DNA of 64,000 nucleotides from Streptomyces mobaraensis (lineage in GTDB: Bacteria > Actinomycetota > Actinomycetes > Streptomycetales > Streptomycetaceae). Under the pieces are notes generated by a model. The model searched no databases and had not been told where the DNA came from. It saw only the letters and a list, made by a program, of their open reading frames with translations. Shown one piece after another: positions 33,968 to 43,522 of the stretch. How positions within the stretch are numbered: position 1 is the first letter of the stretch; the number at the start of each line of letters is the position of its first letter. The position numbers and the translations under genes are program-made. The DNA lies in NCBI RefSeq assembly GCF_020099395.1, contig NZ_CP083590.1, positions 2,480,001 to 2,544,000 of the forward strand, in the 5' to 3' direction.

Positions 33968-35329
33968 TCACCAGTCCCCGCCCCCGAAACCACCGCCGTC
34001 TCCCCCGCCGCCGTCGCCCCAGCCGCCGCCGAAGTCCCCGGGGTTGAAGTCGCTGCCGGAGAAGTCGCCCCCTTCGGGGCCGGTGTCCGTGGGAACGCCG
34101 CCGAAGTCCGACGCGTAGGCGGGGCCGCTGAGCATGCTGCCGAGCATGGTGCCCATGAGGAGGCCGGGCAGGATGCCGCCGCCGAAGTAGCCGCCGGCCC
34201 AGGGGGCGTAGGCGGGTCCCGCGTTCCAGTACGGCTGCGGGCCCTGGGCGGTCTGGACCGTACGGGACACGGGGTCCTCGCCGTCGGCGATGCGCGTCGC
34301 GTCGGCCCGGCAGGCCGGGACGGTACGCGGCGCGCCGCCCGGGGGCGCCCATTGGACGTCCTCGACGGACGGGCCGTGGCGCGGGTCGAAGAAGCAGGGC
34401 AGCCGGCGCTCGGGCAGCGGCGCGCCGGTGCGGCGGGCGGCGAGGGTGGCGAGGGCGAACCGGCCGTTGTCCAGGGCCTCGGTCACGGCCGTGACCTCCT
34501 GCGGCCTGGTCGCGGCCGCGATCCGGCGCTTGGCCTCCTCGTACGCGTCGAGGGCCTGTTCGTAGTCCTGCCGCATGGCGTCCGTGGCGCCCGGCTCCGA
34601 CGGTGAGAAGTCGAGGCGGTCGAGCTCCTCGCCGAACGCGGTGATGTCCTCGTCGACGACGACGCGCAGGGCGTCCAGTTCGGCGCGCTCGCGCTCCTCG
34701 CGCTTCTTCTTCGCCCGCCGGTAGAACGCGTAGGCGCCGCCCGCGCCGGCGACGACGATCGCGCCGACGACGATCAGGCCGGTGGAGCCGCTCCCGGAGC
34801 CCGAGCCGCCCCACGAGCCGGGGGCGTGGCCCCGGGCGGTCCTGATCGCGCCGTCGACGAACGCGTTGAGCTCGGTGCTCGCGCTGGCGTTGTCGTTGCG
34901 GCGGACCGAGTCGCGCAGGTTGGCGACGGCGTTGCCGGACATCACGCCGCGGTCGGCACCGGCGTTGAACTTGTCACCGAGCCGGATGGCGTAGACGCCG
35001 CTGACGCCGACCTTCCCCCGCAGGTCCCCCAGGACGGTCGACCGCGGGAACTCCGGCGTGTTCGGCAGCACGGCGACGAACACCGGCTTGCCCGCGTCCT
35101 TGATCTTCTTGGCGAGGGCGTCCGCGTCGGCCGACGAGAGCTGGGAGGACGCCCGGGGGTCGACGTAGACCGGGCTCTTCTTGAGCCCCTCGGCGACCTC
35201 GTTCAGGCCGGTGGCGGCGTGGGCGGGCGGGGCGAGGGCCGCGCCGCCGGCCACCAGCAGCAGCGCCGCGACGAGCCCCGCGAAGAGGGCCGGCAGGGGC
35301 CGGAGGAGGGCCCTGGGAGTGGCGGACAT
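33968..35329 (-). CDS. TPM-domain-like exported membrane protein
   Basis: ATG at 35329 (GAGGAG upstream) gives 453 residues with a signal peptide ending near AHAATGLNE. The extracellular domain (VYVDPRASSQLSSADADAL, VFVAVLPNTPEF, GVYAIRLGDKFNAG) resembles TPM/YgcG folds. A transmembrane helix (GLIVVGAIVVAGAGGAYAFY) follows, then a charged coiled coil and a Gly/Asp-rich tail ending FGGGDW, typical of these proteins. The role is unknown, possibly photosystem- or stress-repair-like chaperone function in the envelope. Confidence 0.8.
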   Translation of the reverse strand: MSATPRALLRPLPALFAGLVAALLLVAGGAALAPPAHAATGLNEVAEGLKKSPVYVDPRASSQLSSADADALAKKIKDAGKPVFVAVLPNTPEFPRSTVLGDLRGKVGVSGVYAIRLGDKFNAGADRGVMSGNAVANLRDSVRRNDNASASTELNAFVDGAIRTARGHAPGSWGGSGSGSGSTGLIVVGAIVVAGAGGAYAFYRRAKKKREERERAELDALRVVVDEDITAFGEELDRLDFSPSEPGATDAMRQDYEQALDAYEEAKRRIAAATRPQEVTAVTEALDNGRFALATLAARRTGAPLPERRLPCFFDPRHGPSVEDVQWAPPGGAPRTVPACRADATRIADGEDPVSRTVQTAQGPQPYWNAGPAYAPWAGGYFGGGILPGLLMGTMLGSMLSGPAYASDFGGVPTDTGPEGGDFSGSDFNPGDFGGGWGDGGGGDGGGFGGGDW

Positions 35330-35521
35330 AGACGGTGCTCCTCGGAGGGGCGTACGGAACGGATGACTACGGATGGATGCGTCGGCGGCAGGTCGGGTGA
35401 CAGCCACTGCGGCGGCATTTCATGGGAATCCCGAACTTACTCCGCGTTCACTGAAACAACGGGCCATTCGGGCAGTCGGTTCCCCAGGCATCTCCTTCCG
35501 CACGCTGATGTCACCCCGATG

Positions 35522-37024
35522 TCACCCGTAGGACAGGCCGGGGCAGGGGTTGTCGGCCGCCGGGCGCATGGCGGAGACGCCCGTGGACGCTCGCGACGCG
35601 TCCGCCGCCGCCGTCCCCTCCGCCGCCGTCCCCTCCGCCGCCGTGCCGTCCGCCGCCGTGCCGTAGTCCCGCCCCAGGGTGACGGAAATACCGGAATCGG
35701 CGGTGCCCCGCACGAACGCCCCGGGGAAGAGCCGGGCCAGCGTACGGGCGCGGCCCGCCTGCCCCGGGCCGAACTCGATCACCGTGGTGCCCGCGTCGTC
35801 GGCCTCGACCGTGCGCGGGCCCGTCACCGTGTAGCCGTGCCGCCGGAGGAGCGCGGCGGCGCGGGCGGCCGGCCCGTCCGTGTGCGTCGCGTCGGCGAGC
35901 GAGACCCGGACGCCCGCGCCTTCGCCACCCTTTGATCCCTTGCTGTCCCCCGATCCCTTGCGGTCCCCCGACCCCTTGGTGTCCCCGGCGGAGCCGCCGG
36001 ATCCTCCGCCCGCCACCGCCCGGTCCTCCCGCAGCGCCGCCCACAGCGCGTCCGCCTCCGGCTGGACGACCGCCACCCGGTCGCCCTCGTACCGCCACGG
36101 CATCGTCACGAACGTGATGTCGCCCTGGTCGATGCCCTTGAGCGACCGCGCGAAGGACACCAGCTTCTCCACGGAGCCCAGCCCCGGGTCCACGGTGAGG
36201 GATTTGGTGGCGGCGTCCGCCAGCGGCAGCAGCGCCGTGGGATCGAGCCCCCGGGACCGCACCTTCTTGATCAGGGCGGCGACGAACGCCTGCTGGCGGC
36301 GGATGCGCCCGATGTCGGAACCGTCGCCGAGCCCGTGCCGCACCCGTACGTAGTCCAGCGCCTTCCGCCCCGACACGGTCTGCCGCCCCTTCGTGAAGAG
36401 GAGGTCGCCGCGGCTGCCGCGGTTCGGGTCGAGGTCGCCCTCGTAGACGTCCTGCGGCATGCAGACCTCGACGCCGCCCACGGCGTCGGTCAGCGCGGCG
36501 AAACCGGCGAAGTCGACGACGACGGTGTGGTCCACGCGCAGCCCGGTGAGCCGTTCCACGGTGTTCTGGGTGCAGGCGGGGTTGCCCTCGGCCGTACCGC
36601 CGACCGAGAAGGCCGAGTTGAACATCGCCCTGTCCCGCGCGGCCGTCCAACTGCCGTCGGGGAGCCGGCAGGGCGGTATCTCGACGAGGGTGTCCCGGGG
36701 GATGGAGACGACGGCGGCCCGCTCCCCGTCCCCGTACACGTGCAGCAGGAAGGCCGTGTCCGAGCGGCCGACGCGGCCGGTGCCGCCGCCCAGGTCCCGG
36801 TTACCGCCGGCGCGCGAGTCGGAGCCTATGACGAGGACGTTGTCGCCGGCGGCGGAGCCGGGACGGTCCCGGGCGATGCCGTCCGCGTCGAAGACGCCGA
36901 GGTTGCCGTCGAGCCGCAGGTACGTCCAGCCGGCCGCGGCCAGCAGCAGTATCAGCAGCGCCAGCGACGCGCCGCCGAACGTCCGGCCGCGCCGCCGCTC
37001 CCGGCCGCCGCCCCCTCCGCCCAT
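35522..37024 (-). CDS. LytR-CpsA-Psr (LCP) cell-wall glycopolymer ligase
   Basis: The product has 500 residues. A short basic cytoplasmic tail and one membrane helix (LALLILLLAAAGWTYL) come first. The LCP domain carries NVLVIGSDSRAG, SDTAFLLHVYGDG, SIPRDTLVEIP and the arginine motif DIGRIRRQQAFV. A LytR_C domain comes next. It transfers teichoic acid or other glycopolymers from lipid carriers to peptidoglycan. Two low-complexity tracts, KGSGDRKGSGDSKGSKGG and repeats of GTAAE, flank or end the C-terminal domain. Confidence 0.92.
   Translation of the reverse strand: MGGGGGGRERRRGRTFGGASLALLILLLAAAGWTYLRLDGNLGVFDADGIARDRPGSAAGDNVLVIGSDSRAGGNRDLGGGTGRVGRSDTAFLLHVYGDGERAAVVSIPRDTLVEIPPCRLPDGSWTAARDRAMFNSAFSVGGTAEGNPACTQNTVERLTGLRVDHTVVVDFAGFAALTDAVGGVEVCMPQDVYEGDLDPNRGSRGDLLFTKGRQTVSGRKALDYVRVRHGLGDGSDIGRIRRQQAFVAALIKKVRSRGLDPTALLPLADAATKSLTVDPGLGSVEKLVSFARSLKGIDQGDITFVTMPWRYEGDRVAVVQPEADALWAALREDRAVAGGGSGGSAGDTKGSGDRKGSGDSKGSKGGEGAGVRVSLADATHTDGPAARAAALLRRHGYTVTGPRTVEADDAGTTVIEFGPGQAGRARTLARLFPGAFVRGTADSGISVTLGRDYGTAADGTAAEGTAAEGTAAADASRASTGVSAMRPAADNPCPGLSYG
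35607..35670 (-). repeat. 15-bp tandem repeat at the 3' end of the LCP gene
   Basis: About four units of GTCCCCTCCGCCGCC-type sequence encode repeating GTAAE/D at the C-terminus of the LCP protein. Length variation would only alter a disordered tail. Confidence 0.75.
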
Positions 37025-37217
37025 CTCCGAGCCCCCCAGCCCCTCCGCGCCCTCGCTCCCAAAGGCGTTTCCCCACGGTCCCCCAAAGACTCATCCCCAA
37101 AGACGGGCGGAAGTCACCTCTGGTTGCCCGTTTGCGCAAGGCTGCAAGTAAAGTGGACGGGCCGCGGACGACCGCAGACCGCGGAGCCGGACAACGCAGA
37201 GAAAGCAGGTGGCCGCC

Positions 37218-37481
37218 GTGCTGCGCAACGCCCTCGAACCCTGGCACCTCATCGTCGTGGTGCTCGTCCTCGTCGTGCTCTTCGGCTCGAAGAAGCTGCC
37301 CGACATGGCGCGTGCGCTCGGCAAGTCCGCGCGCATCCTCAAGAGCGAGGCCAAGGCCATGAAGGAGGACCCGTCGCCCGGGGCCCCTGCCGGTGCCGGT
37401 GAGGCCACGGGAACCACCGCACCCGCACCGGGCGGCAGCACGAGCCCCATCATCCCCACCACGGTCGAAAGCTCCCGCTGA
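37218..37481 (+). CDS. tatA: TatA-like twin-arginine translocase subunit
   Basis: GTG at 37218 gives [11 protein letters not shown], the usual beginning of this TatA paralogue; GTG at 37209 is possible. A single membrane helix ([13 protein letters not shown]) is followed by [19 protein letters not shown], the amphipathic helix hinge of TatA. The Pro/Thr-rich tail is disordered. It forms the pore-like assembly that exports folded proteins, together with TatC encoded elsewhere. It may be a secondary copy beside the one in the main tat locus. Confidence 0.88.
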   Translation: MLRNALEPWHLIVVVLVLVVLFGSKKLPDMARALGKSARILKSEAKAMKEDPSPGAPAGAGEATGTTAPAPGGSTSPIIPTTVESSR

Positions 37482-37576
37482 CCCCGGCTTCACCTCGTAT
37501 TGCACTGCCGTACACCCTCGCTTGGTGAGCTTCCTCCGGCCGGGCACACCGCCGGCCCACGAGGAAGGAAAACACC

Positions 37577-38953
37577 ATGGGTTCTCGTCCGTACGGGCGT
37601 CGTCTCGCCTGGGGCGCCGCCGCACTGCTCGTCGCCGGTGTCGCGGTGCCGGCCGCGGCCTCCGCCTCCGACGCCGGCCGCACGGACCGGACGGCCGAGT
37701 CGGCCGTCGCCGCCCAGGCCCACGGCCCGAAGAAGGCCAAGAACGTCATCCTGCTCATCGGTGACGGCATGGGCGACTCCGAGATCACCCTCGCCCGGGA
37801 CTACACCGTGGGCGCGGCGGGCCGGCTGAACATGGACAAGTTCCCGATGACCGGCGCCTACACCACCTACTCCGTGGACAAGAACGGCAAGCCGGACTAC
37901 GTCACCGACTCGGCGGCGAGCGGCACCGGCTGGGCGACCGGCCACAAGACCGTCAACGGCCGGATATCCAAGACGCCGGGCACCGACAAGCCGATGACGA
38001 CGATCCTGGAGCTCGCCCAGCGCAACGGGCTCGCCACCGGCAGCGTCACCACCGCGGAGCTCACCGACGCCACCCCGGCCGTCCTCGCCTCGCACGCCAC
38101 CGACCGCAGCTGCCAGGGCCCGGCCGACATGAAGGCGTGCCCGAGCGACCGGATCGCCAAGGGCGGCCCCGGCTCGATCGCCGAGCAGAGCGTCGACCAC
38201 AAGGTGGACGTCCTCCTCGGCGGCGGCAAGCAGCGCTTCGACCAGAAGATCACCGAGGGCCGCTACAAGGGGCTGACCGTCACCGAGCAGGCCCAGAAGC
38301 TCGGCTACCAGGTCGTCACCGACGCCAAGGGCCTCGGCAAGGCGCGGTCCGGCAAGCCCGTGCTCGGCCTGTTCGCCCCCGGCAACGTCCCGGTCGAGTG
38401 GACCGGCAAGCCCGCCGCCCAGGGCGGCACCGCGCCGCAGCGCTGCGTGACGAACAACCCGGAGCGCACCGCCGGCACGCCCACCCTGGAGGAGCAGACC
38501 AAGAAGGCGCTCCAGCTGCTGGAGCGGAAGCAGCGCGGCAAGAAGGGCTTCTTCCTCCAGGTCGAGGGCGCTTCGATCGACAAGCGCGACCACTCGGCCG
38601 ACCCGTGCGGCCAGATCGGCGAGACGGCCGCGCTGGACCGCGCGGTGAAGGTCGCCCGCGCCTACGCGGCCCAGCACCCCGACACCCTGGTCGTCACCAC
38701 CGCCGACCACGGGCACACCAGCCAGATCGTGCCGCTGGAGGCCACCCCGCCCGGCCTGTCCTCGACGCTCGTCACCGACGAGGGGCAGCAGCTCAAGGTC
38801 AACTACTCGACCAACACCCCGGGCAAGTCGCAGGAGCACACCGGCACCGAGGTCCGCATCGCGGCCCAGGGCCCGCTGGCGGAGCGCGTCCTCGGCGTGA
38901 CCGACCAGACCGAGCTCTTCACCACCATCCGGACGGCGCTCTCCCTGCGCTGA
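37577..38953 (+). CDS. Secreted alkaline phosphatase
   Basis: The product has 458 residues with a signal peptide ending near AASASDA. The PhoA-type core has NVILLIGDGMGDSEI (first metal Asp), VTDSAASGTGWATG (nucleophile Ser), GFFLQVEGASIDKRDH and VVTTADHGHTS. It releases phosphate from monoesters in the extracellular space. It lies directly after tatA. GGAAGGAAA is upstream of the ATG. I looked for a Pho box and saw only a weak half site. Confidence 0.93.
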   Translation: MGSRPYGRRLAWGAAALLVAGVAVPAAASASDAGRTDRTAESAVAAQAHGPKKAKNVILLIGDGMGDSEITLARDYTVGAAGRLNMDKFPMTGAYTTYSVDKNGKPDYVTDSAASGTGWATGHKTVNGRISKTPGTDKPMTTILELAQRNGLATGSVTTAELTDATPAVLASHATDRSCQGPADMKACPSDRIAKGGPGSIAEQSVDHKVDVLLGGGKQRFDQKITEGRYKGLTVTEQAQKLGYQVVTDAKGLGKARSGKPVLGLFAPGNVPVEWTGKPAAQGGTAPQRCVTNNPERTAGTPTLEEQTKKALQLLERKQRGKKGFFLQVEGASIDKRDHSADPCGQIGETAALDRAVKVARAYAAQHPDTLVVTTADHGHTSQIVPLEATPPGLSSTLVTDEGQQLKVNYSTNTPGKSQEHTGTEVRIAAQGPLAERVLGVTDQTELFTTIRTALSLR

Positions 38954-39008
38954 CCGCCGCGCCGATCACCGGGCCCGCCACCGGGCCGGGCATCGGCCGA
39001 CCACCGGA

Positions 39009-39057
39009 CCCGTGGGGCCCGGCCGACCGGAGGAACCCGGAGGCCGGGCCCCACGGG
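39009..39057 (+). terminator. 16-bp hairpin terminator after alkaline phosphatase
   Basis: CCCGTGGGGCCCGGCC (39009-39024) pairs perfectly with GGCCGGGCCCCACGGG (39042-39057) across a 17-base loop, 55 bases after the phosphatase stop. Confidence 0.8.
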
Positions 39058-39174
39058 CTCTCCTGTGGGTTGTGCCAGTTATCCCGCCGGAACGTTGGTG
39101 GAATGCTCATCGCTCCGGGGGCGGGCGCGGTCAACACTGGGGGTTCGGATCATTCGCCCCAGGAGGAACCACCG

Positions 39175-40113
39175 ATGTCCGGGTCGCGCGTCATCGCCCT
39201 CGGTCACTATCAGCCCGCCAAGGTGCTCTCCAACGACGAGCTGGCGGCGATGGTGGACACGAGCGACGAGTGGATCCGCTCCCGCGTGGGCATCCACACG
39301 CGGCGGATCGCCGGACCGGACGAGACCGTGGCCGCGATGGCCGGCGAGGCCGCGGCCAAGGCCCTCGCCACGAGCGGCCTCGACCCGGCCGCCATCGACC
39401 TCGTCCTGGTCGCCACCTGCACCGCCGTCGACCGCAGCCCGAACACGGCCGCCCGCGTGGCGGCCCGGCTGGGGCTCACCTCCCCGGCCGTGATGGACGT
39501 CAACGTCGTCTGCTCGGGCTTCACCCACGCCCTGGCCTCCGCCGACCACGCCATCCGCGCCGGCGCGGCGACGAACGCCCTGGTCGTCGGGGTGGAGAAG
39601 TTCACGGACGTGGTGGACTGGACCGACCGCTCGACGTGCGTCCTCGTCGGCGACGGCGCCGGCGCCGCGGTCGTCTCCGCCTCGGAGGAGCCCGGTATCG
39701 GCCCGGTGGTCTGGGGCTCCGTCCCGGACATGGGGCACGCCGTGCGCATCGAGGGCACCCCCTCCCGGTTCGCCCAGGAGGGCCAGTCCGTCTACCGGTG
39801 GGCCACCACGCAGCTGCCGCCGATCGCCCGGTCCGTCTGCGAACGGGCCGGGGTCACCCCGGAGGAGCTGGCCGCGGTCGTCCTCCACCAGGCCAACCTG
39901 CGGATCATCGAACCCGTCGCCCGCCGCATCGGCGCCGTCAACGCCGTGATCGCCACCGACGTCACCGAGTCCGGCAACACCTCGGCCGCGAGCATCCCGC
40001 TCGCCCTCTCCAAGCTCGTCGAACGCGGCGCCATCCCGTCCGGCGCGCCGGTGCTCCTCTTCGGCTTCGGCGGCAACCTCTCATACGCGGGCCAGGTCAT
40101 CCGCTGCCCGTGA
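39175..40113 (+). CDS. Beta-ketoacyl-ACP synthase III-like enzyme
   Basis: The product has 312 residues after AGGAGGAA. The catalytic triad is visible: Cys113 in VNVVCSGFTHAL, His238 in VLHQANLRI, and Asn268 in ESGNTSAASIP. It starts a chain by condensing an acyl-CoA with malonyl-ACP. It stands alone, without other fatty-acid or polyketide genes, so it is probably an extra FabH (FabH2-like) rather than the housekeeping one. Confidence 0.9.
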   Translation: MSGSRVIALGHYQPAKVLSNDELAAMVDTSDEWIRSRVGIHTRRIAGPDETVAAMAGEAAAKALATSGLDPAAIDLVLVATCTAVDRSPNTAARVAARLGLTSPAVMDVNVVCSGFTHALASADHAIRAGAATNALVVGVEKFTDVVDWTDRSTCVLVGDGAGAAVVSASEEPGIGPVVWGSVPDMGHAVRIEGTPSRFAQEGQSVYRWATTQLPPIARSVCERAGVTPEELAAVVLHQANLRIIEPVARRIGAVNAVIATDVTESGNTSAASIPLALSKLVERGAIPSGAPVLLFGFGGNLSYAGQVIRCP

Positions 40114-40199
40114 TGGGGTGAACGGCGCGGGATGGCGGCCCTCCGGAGGTGTCCGATCCGTTCAAGACCGGCCCCGCGGCCCCTGCCTACCGTGCTCGC

Positions 40200-40649
40200 A
40201 TGACACCTCGCACGACACCTCCTGTCACTCCTCCTTCGGCGCCCCGTTTCGACTGCACCGGCCTCGTCGTCGCCGACATGGCCTCCTCCCTCGCCTTCTA
40301 CCGCCGCCTCGGCCTGGACGTCCCGGCGGAGGCGGACGACCTGCCGCACGTCGAGCACGTGCTGCCGAACGGCCTGCGGCTGCTGTGGGACACCGACGCG
40401 ACCTACCGCTCCTTCGCCCCCGACACCCGCCTGTCCACCGGCCCCGGCCGCGTCACCCTGGGTTTCGCGTGCGACGGCCCCGCCGGGGTGGACGCCGTCT
40501 GGGCCGAGCTGACGAAGGCCGGGTACACCGGGCACCAAGCGCCGTGGGACGCGGTCTGGGGACAGCGGTACGCGATCGTGCTGGACCCGGACGGCAACGC
40601 GGTGGACCTGTTCGCCGCCCTGGAGTCCCCCTCGGCTTCGGCGGGCTAG
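40200..40649 (+). CDS. VOC-superfamily (glyoxalase-like) protein
   Basis: ATG at 40200 gives 149 residues, with TACCGT six bases upstream and no ribosome-binding site, so a leaderless message is likely. The paired beta-alpha-beta modules show CTGLVVADMASSLAFYRRLG and GQRYAIVLDPDGNAVDLFA. These are metal-binding enzymes or resistance proteins; no specific reaction can be assigned. Tandem CGGCCGGCCGTCAT repeats follow its stop. Confidence 0.85.
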   Translation: MTPRTTPPVTPPSAPRFDCTGLVVADMASSLAFYRRLGLDVPAEADDLPHVEHVLPNGLRLLWDTDATYRSFAPDTRLSTGPGRVTLGFACDGPAGVDAVWAELTKAGYTGHQAPWDAVWGQRYAIVLDPDGNAVDLFAALESPSASAG

Positions 40650-40656
40650 CCGCCAC

Positions 40657-40701
40657 CGGCCGGCCGTCATCGGCCGGCCGTCATCGGCCGGCCGTCATCG
40701 G
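40657..40701 (+). repeat. Three tandem 14-bp repeats between convergent genes
   Basis: CGGCCGGCCGTCAT occurs three times in a row, followed by CGG, between the VOC stop and the 3' end of the AraC gene. GGCCGGCC is itself palindromic, so the tract may form hairpins that end both transcripts. Confidence 0.8.
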
Positions 40702-40744
40702 AGAGGTGGATCACCGCTCCCGGACGTCGGCGGGCGACGCGAGG

Positions 40745-41452
40745 TCACCGCCCGCGCACCAGCTCGCCGAGCGTCGTCCCGGTCAGCCGCCGTACCTCGC
40801 GCGCCAGATGAGCCTGGTCGGCGTAACCGCACTTCGCGGCCACGTCGGCGAAGCGGACGCCGGTCCGGGCCAGCTCCAGCGCCCGGTTCGCCCGCAGCAC
40901 GCGGGCGAGCGTCTTCGGCCCGTACCCGAAGGCGTGGAGCGAGCGCCGGTGCAGCTGCCGTTCACCGAGGCCCAGCCGGGCGGCCAGTAGGGACACCGGT
41001 TCGCCGCGCCGGGCGGACGCCAGGACGGCGGCCGCCATGGGGTCGTACGTGTCCGGGCCCGCGGCATCGCCGACGACGTCCTCCAGGGCGCGCCCGGGCA
41101 GGGGCGCCTCCGCCACCCGCCGGGCGGCGAGCCGCGCCCGGCGGCCGGGCCACAGGTCGCCCAGCGGCACCCGCCGGTCGCGGAGCTCGTGCGCCCGCAC
41201 CCCCAGCAGGGCCGGGCCGGTGCCAGGAAGGAAGCGCACCCCGGTGTACACGGCCCCCGGTACCGCCTCGACGAGATGCGCCCCGGTGTCCGGGCCCGCC
41301 ACGACCAGCCGCCCGCCGACCGCGATCAGATCCATGCAGCCGTCCGGGACGACCCGCACGGGATCGGCGGACGCGTCCATCCGGGTCCACACGACCGCCC
41401 CGGACAGCCGGCGCGAGGGCCGCTCCCGATAGCCGGCCGACGCGTCGGGCAC
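40745..41452 (-). CDS. AraC-family transcriptional regulator
   Basis: The product has 235 residues. The N-terminal domain (DASADPVRVVPDGCMDLIAVGG, VYTGVRFLPGTGPALLGV) is the DUF6597-like sensing region of many Streptomyces AraC proteins. The C-terminal HTH has LGLGERQLHRRSLHAFGYGPKTLARVLR and CGYADQAHLAREVRR. The GTG overlaps the stop of the small upstream gene by one base, so translation is coupled. The target is unknown. Confidence 0.9.
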   Translation of the reverse strand: MPDASAGYRERPSRRLSGAVVWTRMDASADPVRVVPDGCMDLIAVGGRLVVAGPDTGAHLVEAVPGAVYTGVRFLPGTGPALLGVRAHELRDRRVPLGDLWPGRRARLAARRVAEAPLPGRALEDVVGDAAGPDTYDPMAAAVLASARRGEPVSLLAARLGLGERQLHRRSLHAFGYGPKTLARVLRANRALELARTGVRFADVAAKCGYADQAHLAREVRRLTGTTLGELVRGR

Positions 41453-41676
41453 TAGGGCGACTCCCGCAGGTAGAGCGCCCCGCAGGAATGGCAGATGGGA
41501 ACCTTGCCGGTGCCCCAGAGGTCGACGGATCGGATGGCCGCGCCCGGGTCGAGCTCACGGCCGCACATCCCGATCAGGCCGTCGCCTTCACGGACCACGT
41601 GCCACGTCTTGACCGCGGGGTCGATGTCGTCCGGCGAGCTGCCGTCCGCGTATTCGGCACGCAACTCGTGTTCCAT
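41452..41676 (-). CDS. Small hypothetical protein with cysteine motif, 74 aa
   Basis: ATG at 41676 with GGAGGAGG upstream is clearly preferred over the longer frame. The protein reads WHVVREGDGLIGMCGRELDP and ends ICHSCGALYLRESP, so one CGREL cysteine and a CHSCG pair could bind a metal. I do not recognise a family. It is translationally coupled to the downstream AraC gene, and separated by 78 bp from the glutaminase. Confidence 0.7.
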   Translation of the reverse strand: MEHELRAEYADGSSPDDIDPAVKTWHVVREGDGLIGMCGRELDPGAAIRSVDLWGTGKVPICHSCGALYLRESP

Positions 41677-41754
41677 ACGGCCTCCTCCTGGTTCTTCCCG
41701 TGCTCCACGATGCGCCGGGCCCCGTGGGGGCGCCACCGGCACCGGGAGCCGACC

Positions 41755-42666
41755 TCAGAACACCGACCAGCCCGTCAGCGTGGTGAAGTGGTCCAGCGCG
41801 GCGACGCCCGCCACCGAGTTCCCGCGCGCGTCCAGCCCCGGGCTCCAGACGCAGAGCGTGCAGCGCCCGGGTATGACGGCGATGATGCCGCCGCCCACTC
41901 CGCTCTTGCCCGGCAGTCCCACCCGGTAGGCGAAATCGCCGGCGGCGTCGTAGGTGCCGCAGGTCAGCATCACGGCGTTGATCTGCTTCGCCTCCCGGCG
42001 CGGCAGCAGCCGGGTGCCGTCGGTCCGCAGCCCGTGGCGGGCCAGGAAGCCGCTGGCGAGGGCCAGGTCCCGGCAGCTCATCTCGATGGAGCACTGCCAG
42101 AAGTAGTGCTCCAGGACCGTGGGCACGGGGTTGTCGAGGTTGTCGTAGCTGGCCATGAAGTGGGCGAGGGCCGCGTTCCGGTCGCCGTGCTCGGACTCCG
42201 ACCTCGCCACGGCGGGATCGAAGGACACCTCCGGATTCCCGCTCTCGGCGCGCAGGAACTCCAGCATCGTGGTGCTGGCGTCGCCCGTCAGCGTCTGCAG
42301 CCGGTCGGTGACGACGAGCGCTCCCGCGTTGATGAACGGGTTGCGCGGGATGCCGTTCTCGTATTCGAGCTGCACGAGGGAGTTGAAGGCATTTCCGGAC
42401 GGTTCCGTTCCGACCCGCTCCCAGATCTTGTCCCCGCCCTCGGCCAGCACGAGCGCCAGTCCGAAGGCCTTGGAGATCGACTGCACGGAGAACGGCCGCT
42501 CCCAGTCCCCCACGCCGTAGACGCCCCCCGAGACATCGGCGACCGCCATTCCGAACTGCCCGGTGTCCATCCCCGCCAGGGCCGGAATGTACTGGGCCGC
42601 CTGACCGCGGCCCACCAGCGGGCGCGCGAACGCGGCTACCTCTTCGAGGACGGCCTGGTAGTCCAC
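41755..42666 (-). CDS. glsA: Glutaminase (serine-dependent, GlsA type)
   Basis: The GTG start gives 303 residues, the usual length. The beta-lactamase-like fold carries FSVQSISKAFGLAL (Ser-x-x-Lys nucleophile motif), GIPRNPFINAGALVV, and LPGKSGVGGGIIAVIPG. It hydrolyses glutamine to glutamate and ammonia. The gene is divergent from an amidase with 169 bp of lower-GC sequence between. A GAAAG element is the only ribosome-binding sequence. Confidence 0.93.
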   Translation of the reverse strand: MDYQAVLEEVAAFARPLVGRGQAAQYIPALAGMDTGQFGMAVADVSGGVYGVGDWERPFSVQSISKAFGLALVLAEGGDKIWERVGTEPSGNAFNSLVQLEYENGIPRNPFINAGALVVTDRLQTLTGDASTTMLEFLRAESGNPEVSFDPAVARSESEHGDRNAALAHFMASYDNLDNPVPTVLEHYFWQCSIEMSCRDLALASGFLARHGLRTDGTRLLPRREAKQINAVMLTCGTYDAAGDFAYRVGLPGKSGVGGGIIAVIPGRCTLCVWSPGLDARGNSVAGVAALDHFTTLTGWSVF

Positions 42667-42835
42667 TGGCGTGCGCTTTCTGTCTCCGTACCGACGTGCG
42701 ACATCCGGCCTGCGGCCGAATCGGCTCGCACGATATCCGAACACCCCGATAACCTGCGAACTTTTCGGTAGAACAGGGCCATTCAGGCGTATACGACAGA
42801 GCGTGCGCCACCGGAACCGTCGAGGAGCGCAGGCC

Positions 42836-43426
42836 GTGGCCGCACCCATGTCCGCCGGGACACTGCTCACCGTCCTGAGAGCGGAAGGCTCCACCGTCGT
42901 CGAGGTGCCCGGCTGGCGCACCCACAACCGGGCCGGCCATGGGCCGTGGGGCCCGGTCCACGGAATCATCGTCCACCACACGGCCACCACCGGCACGGAG
43001 AACACCGTCCGCCTCTGCTGGCAGGGCACCGACTCCCTGCCCGGCCCGCTGTGCCACGGGGTCGTGGGCAAGGACGCCCGGATCCACCTCGTCGGCTGCG
43101 GGCGCGCCAACCACGCCGGCGGCGGCGACCCGGACGTCCTGCGGGCCGTCATCGAGGAACGGCGCACACCGCCTCCGCGGCGTTCCGACGCCGACGGGAA
43201 CACCTACTTCTACGGCTTCGAGTGCGTGAACCTGGGCAATGGGACGGACCCCTGGCCGGAAGCACAGCTGGAAGCGGTGGAACGGGCGGCGGCAGCGCTC
43301 TGCCGGCACCACGGCTGGACCGAGCGGTCCGTCATCGGACATCTGGAGTGGAGGCCGGGGAAGATCGATCCGCGCGGCTTCACCATGGACCGGCTGCGGG
43401 CCCGCATCCGTGACCGGCTCATGTGA
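42836..43426 (+). CDS. N-acetylmuramoyl-L-alanine amidase-type (PGRP) protein
   Basis: GTG at 42836 with GAGGAG eight bases upstream gives 196 residues. The amidase_2/PGRP fold has IIVHHTATTGTENTV (zinc His), CHGVVGKDARIHLVG, YGFECVNLG, and VIGHLEWRPGKIDP (second His, Lys). No signal peptide is visible, so it may be exported by another route or act during lysis. It cleaves the bond between muramic acid and the stem peptide. Confidence 0.88.
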   Translation: MAAPMSAGTLLTVLRAEGSTVVEVPGWRTHNRAGHGPWGPVHGIIVHHTATTGTENTVRLCWQGTDSLPGPLCHGVVGKDARIHLVGCGRANHAGGGDPDVLRAVIEERRTPPPRRSDADGNTYFYGFECVNLGNGTDPWPEAQLEAVERAAAALCRHHGWTERSVIGHLEWRPGKIDPRGFTMDRLRARIRDRLM

Positions 43427-43522
43427 CGGCCGGGCGGGCAGCGCCCTCCGGCGGGCCCCACCGGCGGGTCTCCCGCGGATCCCGGCGACGCCCCCCGTCC
43501 GGGACTCGCCGACAATGGGAGG

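Noticed and set aside
37482..37576. Pho box upstream of alkaline phosphatase
   Set aside because: Only a CTTCACC-like half site is seen; no second GTTCACC copy at the expected 11-base period.
40657..40701. CRISPR-like repeats
   Set aside because: The 14-bp units are directly adjacent with no spacers, and no cas genes are present anywhere in the window.
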